A DNA stretch of 64,000 nt from Burkholderiales bacterium 8X (GTDB lineage: Bacteria; Pseudomonadota; Gammaproteobacteria; Burkholderiales; Burkholderiaceae_C). Under the pieces are notes generated by a model, which worked only from the letters and a program-made list of their open reading frames with translations, was not told the DNA's origin and searched no databases. Made by a program: the position numbers and the translations under genes. Location: assembly GCA_902506565.1 (NCBI GenBank), contig LR732703.1, positions 2,742,425-2,806,424 of the forward strand, read 5' to 3'. This document shows positions 42,019 to 56,375 of the stretch, piece after piece (the stretch's first letter is position 1; each line of letters opens with the position of its first letter).

Positions 42019-42570
42019 TCAGCCTTTCAGCCGAGCCGGATTGCCCATTGCCGTGCGGCCGGCCGGAACGTCGCGCGTCACGACCGCACCCGCGCCGATC
42101 AAGGCATCGTCCCCGATCGTGACGCCGGGCAGGATGATCGCGCCGCCGCCGATCCAGACGTTGCGCCCGATATGCACCGGCCGGCCGAATTCGAGCCCCG
42201 ATGCGCGCACCGCCGGCTCCCTTGGATGATCCGCCGCCAGGATCTGTACGCCCGGACCGATCTGGGTTCGATCGCCGATGGTCACCCGCACCACATCGAG
42301 GATCACGCAATTGAAATTGAGGAACACGCCACGGCCGATCGAGATGTTGAAGCCGTAGTCGCAGTGGAAGGGCGGCCGAATGGTGGAGCCCTCGCCGACC
42401 TCGGCCAGCCGCTCGGCGAGGAGCGCGCGGCGTGCGTTGCTCTCCATCCCGAGCGAGGCGTTGTACCTCACCAGCCAACTGCGGGTGGCAGCGAGATCGG
42501 CCTGGATTTCGTCGTCGCCGGCGTCGTAGAGCTCGCCGGCGAGCATCTTCTGCTTCTGGGTCGAGGTCAT
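42019..42570 (-). CDS. Maltose/galactoside O-acetyltransferase family protein
   Basis: The 183-residue protein is a left-handed beta-helix acetyltransferase of the Maa/LacA/NodL group. The N-terminal sugar-transacetylase cap MTSTQKQKMLAGELYDAGDDEI is typical. Hexapeptide repeats follow, with FHCDYGFNISIGRGVFLNFNCVILD, ADHPREPAVR (active-site His), IGRNVWIGGGAIILPGVTIGD and MGNPARL. It would transfer acetyl from acetyl-CoA to a sugar hydroxyl; the acceptor is unknown. Confidence 0.93.
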   Translation of the reverse strand: MTSTQKQKMLAGELYDAGDDEIQADLAATRSWLVRYNASLGMESNARRALLAERLAEVGEGSTIRPPFHCDYGFNISIGRGVFLNFNCVILDVVRVTIGDRTQIGPGVQILAADHPREPAVRASGLEFGRPVHIGRNVWIGGGAIILPGVTIGDDALIGAGAVVTRDVPAGRTAMGNPARLKG

Positions 42571-42599
42571 GGCGCAGCAGGATAGGGGGTGAGACCGCG

Positions 42600-42932
42600 T
42601 CAGGCCGGGTCGGGCAGGTGCGGCACGTCGCCGAGCGCTTCGTCGTTGCGAAGACCGCGCGCGGCCTTCATGAGATCCATCGAGAAGCCGCCGCCTTGGC
42701 CCGCAAAACCTTGCGCGATGCCTTCGAGCGCCTGTGCGAGCGGCGCGTCGCCATCGTCGCGGGCATCCATGCTGATGTTGAGGATGCGTGCCGCCATCTG
42801 CCGGTAGGTGACGACGCCGCTGCGCTCGAGTACCGAAATCAGGTCGAGGTACAGCGCCAGGTTGAGATCGAATGCCAGCTTGGGCGTGACGGCCATGTTC
42901 GCGTCGTTGGTTCCCACGGGATGCTCCTTCAT
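42600..42932 (-). CDS. Hypothetical protein
   Basis: The product is about 110 residues, soluble and acidic, and is not recognised. Visible features are a helical core (LAFDLNLALYLDLISVLERSGVVTYRQMAARILNISMD) and a Gly-rich loop (GIAQGFAGQGGGFSM). The ATG at 42932 lacks a clear Shine-Dalgarno. Just inside, AAGGAG stands six bases before a GTG at 42917, so the true start may be that GTG, making the product five residues shorter. It lies 29 bases upstream of the acetyltransferase in the same direction. Confidence 0.6.
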   Translation of the reverse strand: MKEHPVGTNDANMAVTPKLAFDLNLALYLDLISVLERSGVVTYRQMAARILNISMDARDDGDAPLAQALEGIAQGFAGQGGGFSMDLMKAARGLRNDEALGDVPHLPDPA

Positions 42933-43071
42933 GCTTTTCGTCCCGACACTCTAAGCCGAAAAGAATGACGTTCATGTCAGACGTTGCATGATGCCGCGCG
43001 CTGACCAGCCGACGCGAGGGAGCGCGCCGGCAGGTGCAAGGGTAATCGTCCCGGGTCGCCTCGTCGCCGGC

Positions 43072-46000
43072 TCAGCCCTCCGTCTGGCTGCGCACCCAGA
43101 GCGCTGCTGCCGGAAAGAAGCGCATCGCATCCGAGAGAGCAACGCCGCCTTCGCTCACGGTCAGCCTCTCACCCGTGAAGAGGCTCTCCAGCACCGTGCC
43201 GTCGGCGAGCGCGGGCGTCTGCACGCGGGTATCGCCCCAGGCGGCACCGACCGGCAGCTCGTGGTGATCGCCATCGGAGACCGTGTTGCCAGCAAGGCAG
43301 GAGAACAAGCGCCCGCCGATGACCACCAGGCTGCCCCTCGCATGGGTGCGCGAGAAGGCGATGACATGCGCCGCCTTGTCGCCACGGGCATCCAGGCCGT
43401 TGTAGTCGCCGTCGCGAAAGACGGCGGGCTCGCTGCTGCGAAGCGCCAACAGCCGCCACATGATCCACAGCTTGGCCCGGCCGTCGTAGGGAGCGTCCGC
43501 CATGTGCCGGACGGCCTTCTGGATGTCGCTGCCTTCGAGCACGCCCTTCATCTCCTGCAGGAAGGACATTCGCTTGTCGTAGTCGACCGGCCGACGGTTG
43601 TCCGGATCGACCAGGCTCAAGTCCATCAGCTCGTTGCCCTGGTACAGGTCGGGCACGCCCGGCGATGCGTACTTGAGCAGCATGAGGGTCAGGCTGTTCA
43701 GGGCGCCGAACCAGGTCAGGCGCCGGCCGAGCGCCTGCAGGTCGTCCAGGAACGGATTGGCATCCAGCCGAGCGAGCAGCGCATCGATGAAGTCGGCGAG
43801 CGCGCTTTCGTAGGCTTCGTTCGGATGGGTCCAGCGGGTATGGACCTTCGACTCCCGCACCGCCTTCTGCATGTAGGTCTTGATGCGCTCCCGCCAGGCC
43901 TCCAGCGCGTCGGGCGTGAGGCCGTCGGGCGGCAAGGTGCCGAGCAGGGTCTGGTAGAGCAGGTATTCGTCCGCATGCGACGGAAACTCCGCCGATCGCC
44001 CTTCGGCCTCGAAGCGTTGGCGCACCGGATGGTTCATGGCGCGCCAGCGGCGCAGCGCCAGTCGCCAGGTGGCCGGCATCTCGGACAGCACGTCGATCCG
44101 GTTCCGGACATCCTCCGACCGCTTGTTGTCGTGGGTCGAGGTCGCCAGCATGGTGTGCGGCCAGCGCTTGGCGCGGTCGGCGCTCGCCGTATGGAATTCC
44201 TCGACCGTCATGCCGAAGATGGCCGGCTCGCCGCCGACTTCGTTCAGCGAGCTCAGCGGAAAGTAGCGATAGAACGCCGTGTCCTCGACGCCCTTCGCCG
44301 CCACCGGTGCGCTGAACTGCTGGAACCGGATCGCGAGCCGGCGCACCCGGGCGGCCAGTGCCGGTGGCGCGTCGGGAACCGATTGGCCGAGCAAGGTCTT
44401 CCGCACGAAGCCGAATACCGAAAGATCGGCGTCGTCGCTGTGATGCTCCGCATCCTCGGTCGCCCAGTCGACGAAGCGCTCGTCCTGTGGCGAGGCGCTG
44501 TCGATGATGTAGGTGCGGTACACCGGCATGCAGGCCGCGACCTCGGCCAATGCACGGCGCAGCGAATTGAGCGTGTAGTCGCGGGTGCGGCGGTCGGCCC
44601 GCGCGATGCGCAGCAACTCGGTCGAGAGCACGTTCAGCTCCGACGAAAGCGCGCTGCGGATGATGTCGCGCTTGCCGACCCGTGCCAGCGCCTCGAAGCT
44701 CTCTGCGACACCGGTGAAGTTGCGCCAGATCGACTGGAAGCGGCCGGATGCCGTGGTGTCCACCAGCACGCCGTTCGCGACGTTGGCGAAGCGATAGCCG
44801 GTGGTGCCGTGGATATGCCAATCCTCGGGCACTTCCTCGTGCGGTGCGGCGATCTTCTCGGCCACCACGTAGAGGGGGCGGGCGGGCCGACCTTCGGCAT
44901 CGCGCTCGGGCAGCACCTTGCCGGCGCGGCGGGCATAACCCTGCTGCAGGTCGCGAAAGTAGCTCGCCGGGTCGTACAGGCCGTCCGGATGGTCGATGCG
45001 AAGCCCGTCGACGATGCCCTTGGCCGCGAGGTCCAGCGCGAAGCCCTGGGTGGCTTCGAACACCTCCTTGTTCTCCATCCGAAGCGCGGCCAGTTCGTTG
45101 ATGTCGAAGAAGCGGCGGTAGTTGATCTCGTCGGCCGCCACGCGCCAGTAGGCGAGTCGGTAGGCCTGGTTCTCGATCAGGGCATGCAGCGCATCGCGCG
45201 CGGTATCCAGGTTGAGTTCGGCCACCGCCGACGATACGGCCTGCGCGACCGCGGGCTGCCGCGAAACCAGCCGGGCCAGCCGAGCCTTCAGCAATTCCTT
45301 GTCGCGGGCGCGTTCGCTGCGCGCCTGGGCGTCCGCGGTGTCGCGGACCGGCAGGTGGCCGAAGGCGCTTGCGATGCTGCCGAGGTACGCCGCCAGGTCG
45401 AGATCGTCGAGCCGCGATTCGGCGCGCGACAACACGCCGGCATAGCTTTCGGGCGCCAGCGGAAAGCGGTGGTCGAAGTAGCGCAGCGCCAGGCTGCCGG
45501 ACTCGGGCTCGAAGTGCAGCACGATGTCGCCGTCATTGAGCACGTCGCCGTAGTGGTCGCCCAGCACCGGCAGCAGCACCTTGCCGGTCAACTCTTCGTT
45601 GAGCGGATGCCAGTCGATGTCGAAATGCTGGGCGTAGAGCGAGGCGGGGCCGTTCTCGAGCACATCCATCCACCACTTGTTGTCCGCACCGAGCACGCCC
45701 ATGTGGTTGGGCACCATGTCGAGCAGCTGACCCATGCCGTGCTCGCGCAATGCGGCGCTGAAGCGCTCGAAGCCCTCCTGCCCACCGAGTTCGGGATTGA
45801 CCTCGTCATGCGCGATCACGTCGTAGCCGTGCATGCTCCCCGGCCGCGCTCGCTGGATCGGCGAGCAATACACATGGCTCACGCCGAGTTCCGCGAGGTA
45901 CGGCAGGATGCGGATCGCGTCGTCGAAGCCGAAGTCCTTATGGAACTGGATCCGGTAGGTGGCGCGGGGCACCAGGGTCTGCGGGCCCTGCCGCTCGGCG

Positions 46001-48228
46001 ATGGCCAGGGTGGTGCGCGGCCTTGCGGTGGCGAGCACCTCGCTCACGCTCTCGAGCACCTCGTTGTTCGCGAGCTGCCCGAGTTCGACCGGCAGCTTGC
46101 GCTTCCAGTTGGGCTGCTCGTCCGTGGTGGCAGGCATGTTGGCCTGCTCGACGACGCCGAGCAGGTCTTCCATCTGGACCATCATCACGGCCGATGGCGC
46201 CGAAGCCAGGAAGGCATGCACCGCTCGCACCGCGCGCGCCGAAAGCACCTGCCCACCGGCTTCTTCCGCGACCTCGAGGGCGGTGAGCAGGCCGGCCTGC
46301 TGCAGCGCGAACAGCAGCCGCACGCGCTCCTGGGCCCGGTCGAGCAATTGCTTCTCGAACACCTCGGCGTTTGGGAACAAGCCCAGCTCCAGGCGCAGAT
46401 GCAGGTCGCGGGAGGCCCACCAGCCGTGCAAGGTCGCCAAGTCGTGGGTGCTCACCGACACCAGCGCCGCCGGCGGGTAGTCCTGCGGTGCGATGAAGCC
46501 GCCATCGGGCCGGCGCTCGAAATAGAAGAGGCGATACGAGAGCACGTCGAAGTCGGTCAGCGCCTTGCGCATCTCGTCGGCGACGGTGCCGAGGTCTTCC
46601 CCGATCACCATGCAGCGGTTTCGCTGGCTTTCTAGTGCGACGATCGACAGCATCTCCTGCACCGCGTAATGCACATAGGCGCCGTCGCGCGCAGTCTGCC
46701 CCGGCGGAATCCAGAACAGCCGCATCAAGCCCATCACGTGGTCGATGCGCACCGCGCCGGCGCCGCTCATGTTGGCGCGCAGCGTATCGACGAAGAATCG
46801 GTAGTGCGTCTCGCGCAGGCGATCGGGCCGAAGCGGAGGCAGGCCCCAGCCCTGGCCGTTCGGGTTGAACTCGTCCGGCGGCGCGCCGACGCTGGCCTCG
46901 GAGGCGAAGCATTCCTGCGCGCTCCAGGCATCCGAGCCGGCCCGATCGACCGATACCGCAACGTCGACATACAGCCCGACGCCCATGCCGACCACCTTGC
47001 AGCGCTCGGCGGCAAGGCCGAGCTGGCGCGCGGCCTGCCATTGCAGGTATTGATAGAAGCGCACCCGGTCGGCATGTTCGCGGCCGAAGGCCTGCACCGC
47101 CGCACTCTCCGGCTGCCGGAAGCCTTCGGGCCAGACCTGCCAACCCCAGATCGACGAATCTTCCGCATGCAGATGCGCCTGCAAGGCCTCGTAGAGCGCA
47201 TGGCGCCGGAGCGATTCGCCGCCCTGCACCACGAAGTCCTCGAAGCGGCGGCCGAGCGCATCCACCGCGCTGCCGCCTTCGCCCGAGAGATGCCGTTCTT
47301 GAAAGTGGGCAAAGAGCAATTCGAGCACTTCGAACTTGGCCGCAGCCACGCCCACGTAATCGACCAGCTCGGCGCTACGCAGCTGCGCGAGCCGCGCCTG
47401 GAATTCCGGCGAGCGCACCAGCCGGCGGGCCGGTTCGCAATGCTCGAATTCGTCGATCGCCTCGACGTCGATGTAGAGCACGTTGAGCTGCTGCCGGGAC
47501 GACGGGCTGTACGGGCTCGCATGCGCCGGGTTGTGCGGGAAGAGGGCATGCAGCGGGTTGAGGCCGACGATGTCGGCGCCGCGCTCGGCCATGAGTCCGA
47601 CCAGCTGAGACAAGTCCGTGAAGTCGCCGATGCCCCAGTTGCGGCCGGATCGGAGTGCATAGAGCTGCACCGCCGGTCCCCAGACCTTGGCACCGTCCTG
47701 CGTGGCGGGTGGCCGGTAGCAGCGATCGGGCGCGACGATCAGGAGGGTCTCGCCGTCGAGCCCGTCGATGCGCAGCCGGTGATAGCCGGCCGGCAGCTGG
47801 AGCCCGATCCAGGGTTTGCGCTCGCTCCAGGCCTGGCCATCGACGATGCGCCTTGACACCTCGGGTGCGGACTGCAGGTCGACGGTGCCGGCATGGCTGC
47901 TGCCGTCCTCGCATTCGACCTTCCATTGCAAGCTGCCGCCCGCTTCGGAAAGGCGCAGCGGCAGGTGCCAACCGCCATCGGAACTCCGGGTCGCGATGAC
48001 CGGCGGCAGCGCCCTGCGCCAGGCTTCTTCTTCGGAAGCGGCCAGCGCGACCTGCGGGCCGTGCGCTTCGTCCAGCTTGACGCCGAACTCGCCGAGCAAG
48101 GCGACCAGTCCTTCCGGCGCCACCGGATGATGAGTTCCCCAGATGTCCTGGTAGTCGGGCTTGATGCCGAAATGCGCACACAGGCGATGCAACGCCTCGA
48201 TGTCGCCGTGGTTCGAATACAGGGCCAA
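43072..48228 (-). CDS. Fused 4-alpha-glucanotransferase (MalQ) - malto-oligosyltrehalose synthase (TreY)
   Basis: The product has 1718 residues. The first 730 or so are amylomaltase: GRNWGIGDFTDL, GLNPLHALFPHNPAHASPYS, nucleophile region VRIDHVMGLMRLFWIP, acid VIGEDLGTV, and STHDLATLHGWW. From about residue 760 the chain is TreY: TYRIQFHKDFGFDDA, DMVPNHMGVLG, GLRIDHPDGLYDP, VVAEKI, TSTHDNKRSEDVRNR, GVPDLYQGNEL. MalQ disproportionates maltodextrins; TreY turns the reducing end into a trehalose linkage. The start is a TTG (48226-48228) seven bases after GGAGG, overlapping the treZ 3' end; an earlier TTG is only one base from that site. No ATG is available before the conserved N-terminus. It is the last gene of the operon. 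Confidence 0.93.
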   Translation of the reverse strand: MALYSNHGDIEALHRLCAHFGIKPDYQDIWGTHHPVAPEGLVALLGEFGVKLDEAHGPQVALAASEEEAWRRALPPVIATRSSDGGWHLPLRLSEAGGSLQWKVECEDGSSHAGTVDLQSAPEVSRRIVDGQAWSERKPWIGLQLPAGYHRLRIDGLDGETLLIVAPDRCYRPPATQDGAKVWGPAVQLYALRSGRNWGIGDFTDLSQLVGLMAERGADIVGLNPLHALFPHNPAHASPYSPSSRQQLNVLYIDVEAIDEFEHCEPARRLVRSPEFQARLAQLRSAELVDYVGVAAAKFEVLELLFAHFQERHLSGEGGSAVDALGRRFEDFVVQGGESLRRHALYEALQAHLHAEDSSIWGWQVWPEGFRQPESAAVQAFGREHADRVRFYQYLQWQAARQLGLAAERCKVVGMGVGLYVDVAVSVDRAGSDAWSAQECFASEASVGAPPDEFNPNGQGWGLPPLRPDRLRETHYRFFVDTLRANMSGAGAVRIDHVMGLMRLFWIPPGQTARDGAYVHYAVQEMLSIVALESQRNRCMVIGEDLGTVADEMRKALTDFDVLSYRLFYFERRPDGGFIAPQDYPPAALVSVSTHDLATLHGWWASRDLHLRLELGLFPNAEVFEKQLLDRAQERVRLLFALQQAGLLTALEVAEEAGGQVLSARAVRAVHAFLASAPSAVMMVQMEDLLGVVEQANMPATTDEQPNWKRKLPVELGQLANNEVLESVSEVLATARPRTTLAIAERQGPQTLVPRATYRIQFHKDFGFDDAIRILPYLAELGVSHVYCSPIQRARPGSMHGYDVIAHDEVNPELGGQEGFERFSAALREHGMGQLLDMVPNHMGVLGADNKWWMDVLENGPASLYAQHFDIDWHPLNEELTGKVLLPVLGDHYGDVLNDGDIVLHFEPESGSLALRYFDHRFPLAPESYAGVLSRAESRLDDLDLAAYLGSIASAFGHLPVRDTADAQARSERARDKELLKARLARLVSRQPAVAQAVSSAVAELNLDTARDALHALIENQAYRLAYWRVAADEINYRRFFDINELAALRMENKEVFEATQGFALDLAAKGIVDGLRIDHPDGLYDPASYFRDLQQGYARRAGKVLPERDAEGRPARPLYVVAEKIAAPHEEVPEDWHIHGTTGYRFANVANGVLVDTTASGRFQSIWRNFTGVAESFEALARVGKRDIIRSALSSELNVLSTELLRIARADRRTRDYTLNSLRRALAEVAACMPVYRTYIIDSASPQDERFVDWATEDAEHHSDDADLSVFGFVRKTLLGQSVPDAPPALAARVRRLAIRFQQFSAPVAAKGVEDTAFYRYFPLSSLNEVGGEPAIFGMTVEEFHTASADRAKRWPHTMLATSTHDNKRSEDVRNRIDVLSEMPATWRLALRRWRAMNHPVRQRFEAEGRSAEFPSHADEYLLYQTLLGTLPPDGLTPDALEAWRERIKTYMQKAVRESKVHTRWTHPNEAYESALADFIDALLARLDANPFLDDLQALGRRLTWFGALNSLTLMLLKYASPGVPDLYQGNELMDLSLVDPDNRRPVDYDKRMSFLQEMKGVLEGSDIQKAVRHMADAPYDGRAKLWIMWRLLALRSSEPAVFRDGDYNGLDARGDKAAHVIAFSRTHARGSLVVIGGRLFSCLAGNTVSDGDHHELPVGAAWGDTRVQTPALADGTVLESLFTGERLTVSEGGVALSDAMRFFPAAALWVRSQTEG

Positions 48229-48230
48229 GC

Positions 48231-50065
48231 TCAAGCCTCCAGGGTCAGGTAGACGGCGCCTCGTTCGAGCGTCAGCAGCAGCGCCTCGTCCGTGGTGGCG
48301 TTCAACGAATAGATCATTTCTCCGGCCGGCGGGGCGATGCCCTGTACCGGCTCGCCGAAGTGGGCAACCAGATGCAGCCGATGTGCCGAACCGAGGGTCC
48401 AGTCGACCCGCAGCGTGCCGTCCTCGCAGGTGCAGCTCGATGCGCGCGAAGGCCCGGCCAGGTGCGGCACGATCAGGCTCTGGCGCAGCGACAGCAACTG
48501 CGTGGTGTCCGCCAGCCATTCGGCATGGGGCGCATCGGTGCGTTCTTCCCAGCGCAGCTTCGATGCTTCGAAGGTCGATTCGGCGTTCGGATCCGGAATG
48601 CGTGCGCGCACCGCTTCGTCCTTGAAGACCGCGAACTTGCCGAACTCCTCGCGCCGCCCGTTCGACACCGCGTCGGCCAGCTCGGGACCGAAGTCGCAGA
48701 AGTACTGGAAGGGTGTCGAGGCGCCGTACTCCTCGCCCATGAAAAGCATCGGCGCATGCGGCGACAGCAGCACGCAGGCATAGGCGGCCCGCAGCAGCAC
48801 CGGGTCGGCCAGCGCATGGATGCGCTCGCCGAAGGCCCGGTTGCCGACCTGGTCGTGGGTCTGCAGGAAGGACACAAAGGCGCCCGGCGGAAGTCCCGTG
48901 CTCGGCTCGCCGCGCCTTTCGCCCTCGCGGAACTTCGACGGCTGGCCCTGGTACACGAAGCCTTCGGCGAGCGCCCGGCCGAACAGCGCCATCGGGTTGT
49001 CCGCGAAGTCGATGTAGTAGCCGTCGGTCTCGCCGGTGGTCAGCACATGGCCGGCATGGTGGATGTCGTCGTTCCACTGCGCGGTGCCGACCAGCGGCAC
49101 TTCGAGCGCATCGCGCACCAGGAACGAGGCCTGGTTGTTCTCGTTCTCGAGCACCACATGGATGTGGCGGGTCGCGCCCGGCCCCTTGCGCAGCGCCGCG
49201 CAGATCTCGTGGACGATGTGCAGCGGCGAGTCGTCGCGGATGGCGTGGATGGCGTCCATGCGCAAGCCGTCGAAGTGATATTCCTCGACCCAGTAGAGCG
49301 CGTTGTGCACGAAGAAGTCGCGCACGGTGCGGGAATGCTCGCCGTCGTAGTTGATCGCGGCGCCCCACGGCGTCTGGTGGGCCGGGTTGAAGAACTGAGG
49401 GCAGTAGGCATGCAGGTAGTTGCCCTCCGGTCCGAAGTGGTTGTAGACCACGTCGATCAGCACCATCAAGCCGAGTTCGTGGGCCGCGTCGACGAAGGAC
49501 TTGATGTCCTCGGGCGTGCCGTAGGTGGCGTCGGGCGCGAACTGCAGCACGCCGTCGTAGCCCCAGCCGCGGCGTCCCGGGAAGTCGGCGAGCGGCATGA
49601 TCTCGAGCGTGGTCACGCCGAGCGCGACCAGGTCGGCCAGGCGGCGTTCCGCGGCCTTGAAGTTGCCTTCAGGCGTGAAGGTGCCGATATGCATTTCGTA
49701 AATGACGGCTTCTTCCCACGGCCGGCCGCGCCAGGCGGCGTCATGCCAGGTGTAGGCATCGGGGTCGACCACTTCGCTCGCGCCATGCACGTCGCCCGGG
49801 TTGCGACGCGAAGCCGGATCGGGAACGCGCAGGCCGTCGGCGAGCCGATAGCGGTACAGGTCGCCGGCGCGAGCATCGGGCACCTCGACCGAATGCCAGC
49901 CGTCGGCCTTGCGCTGCATCGGATAGTCGTCGGGCGCGGAGGCGTCTTCGAGATCCTCGCCGCCGAGCTCCAGCACCACCTCTTCGGCGGCTGGCGCCCA
50001 GAGCGCGAATCGAACACCGCCTTGCGGCAGCGGATGGGCCCCGAAGGGCATGGGGTGGTTGCGTT

Positions 50066-50069
<4 letters not shown>
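48231..50069 (-). CDS. treZ: Malto-oligosyltrehalose trehalohydrolase TreZ
   Basis: This 612-residue GH13 enzyme releases trehalose from maltooligosyl-trehalose made by TreY. It opens with the N-terminal beta domain (GGVRFALWAPAAEEVVLEL). The catalytic domain holds IYEMHIGTFTPEGNF, LIDVVYNHFGPEGNYL, DGLRMDAIHAI, VVLENENNQ and FLQTHDQVGNRAFGERI. ATG 50067-50069 overlaps the glgX stop (ATGA). Its own end touches the MalQ-TreY start, so substrate maker and user are coupled. Confidence 0.95.
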
Positions 50070-52215
<2,146 letters not shown>

Positions 52216-52219
<4 letters not shown>

Positions 52220-52944
52220 TTGTCCTTCAAGGAGGGGAACTTGTCGACCAGGTTGGTCTTGGCGGTGCGCGGCTCGTCGCTGTTGCGCGGCCACCATTGC
52301 TCGATGCGGTCCTGCGCCCAGTCCTTGCCGCCGAGGCCGAAGGCGAGCGCGAGCGCGAACACCACGCCGCCCAGGATCACGAGGAAGCTCTGCCGCACGA
52401 TCGCGCCGCCCACGTTGATCTGGTCAAGCGCGATCAGGATCACGAAGACCATGATGGCCCACTGCGCGACCTTGCCGAGAAAGGTCGCGTCCTGCAGCTT
52501 GACATTGCGGAAGTAGGTGCGAACCGTGTCGCCGACGAAGCGCGCGAAGTACGAGCCGAAGGCCAGCACCAGGAGCGCCACGAACACGTTCGGTACGAAC
52601 CACACCACCCGGCCCAGCAGGTCGGTGATGTACGTCAGGCCGAGCCCGTTGAAGGCGATCAGCAGCGCGGCAAGGATCACCAACCAATACACCAGCATCC
52701 CGAAGATCGAGGTGGTGTCATGCGAGACGCCGCCCTGGCGCAGGAAGCTGTCGAGGCCGGAGCGCTCGGTCAGCACCGGGAAGTTGATCGCCCGCAGGGC
52801 CTTGACCACGGCGAAGCGCGCGATCTTCGCCACCATCCAGCCGCCGATGACCACCACGATGGCGATGAGCAGCCGTGGCAGGAAGGCCCCGATCTGGAAC
52901 AGGATCGCCCGCAAGGGCTCCAGTTGAATGCCGAAGCTTTCCAT
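52216..52944 (-). CDS. Membrane protein with conserved TM-helix repeats, mechanosensitive-channel-related
   Basis: The product has 242 residues with about five membrane helices. Paired segments of the MscS-associated transmembrane repeat are visible: FLPRLLIAIVVVIGGWMVAKIARFAVVKALR and WFVPNVFVALLVLAFGSYFARFVGDTVRTYF. The MscS beta domain and pore-lining helix are absent or short, so channel activity is unproven. It lies inside the trehalose/glucan operon with ATGA coupling to glgX, which points to a link with osmotic or envelope tension (inference). Confidence 0.82.
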
Positions 52945-53002
52945 GTGCGTTCTCCAAGAAGAGGTAGTGCGTGAACGGGGTGGACGGGTCGCTCGGCCCG
53001 CT

Positions 53003-56365
<3,363 letters not shown>

Positions 56366-56375
56366 GCGGGCGCCT

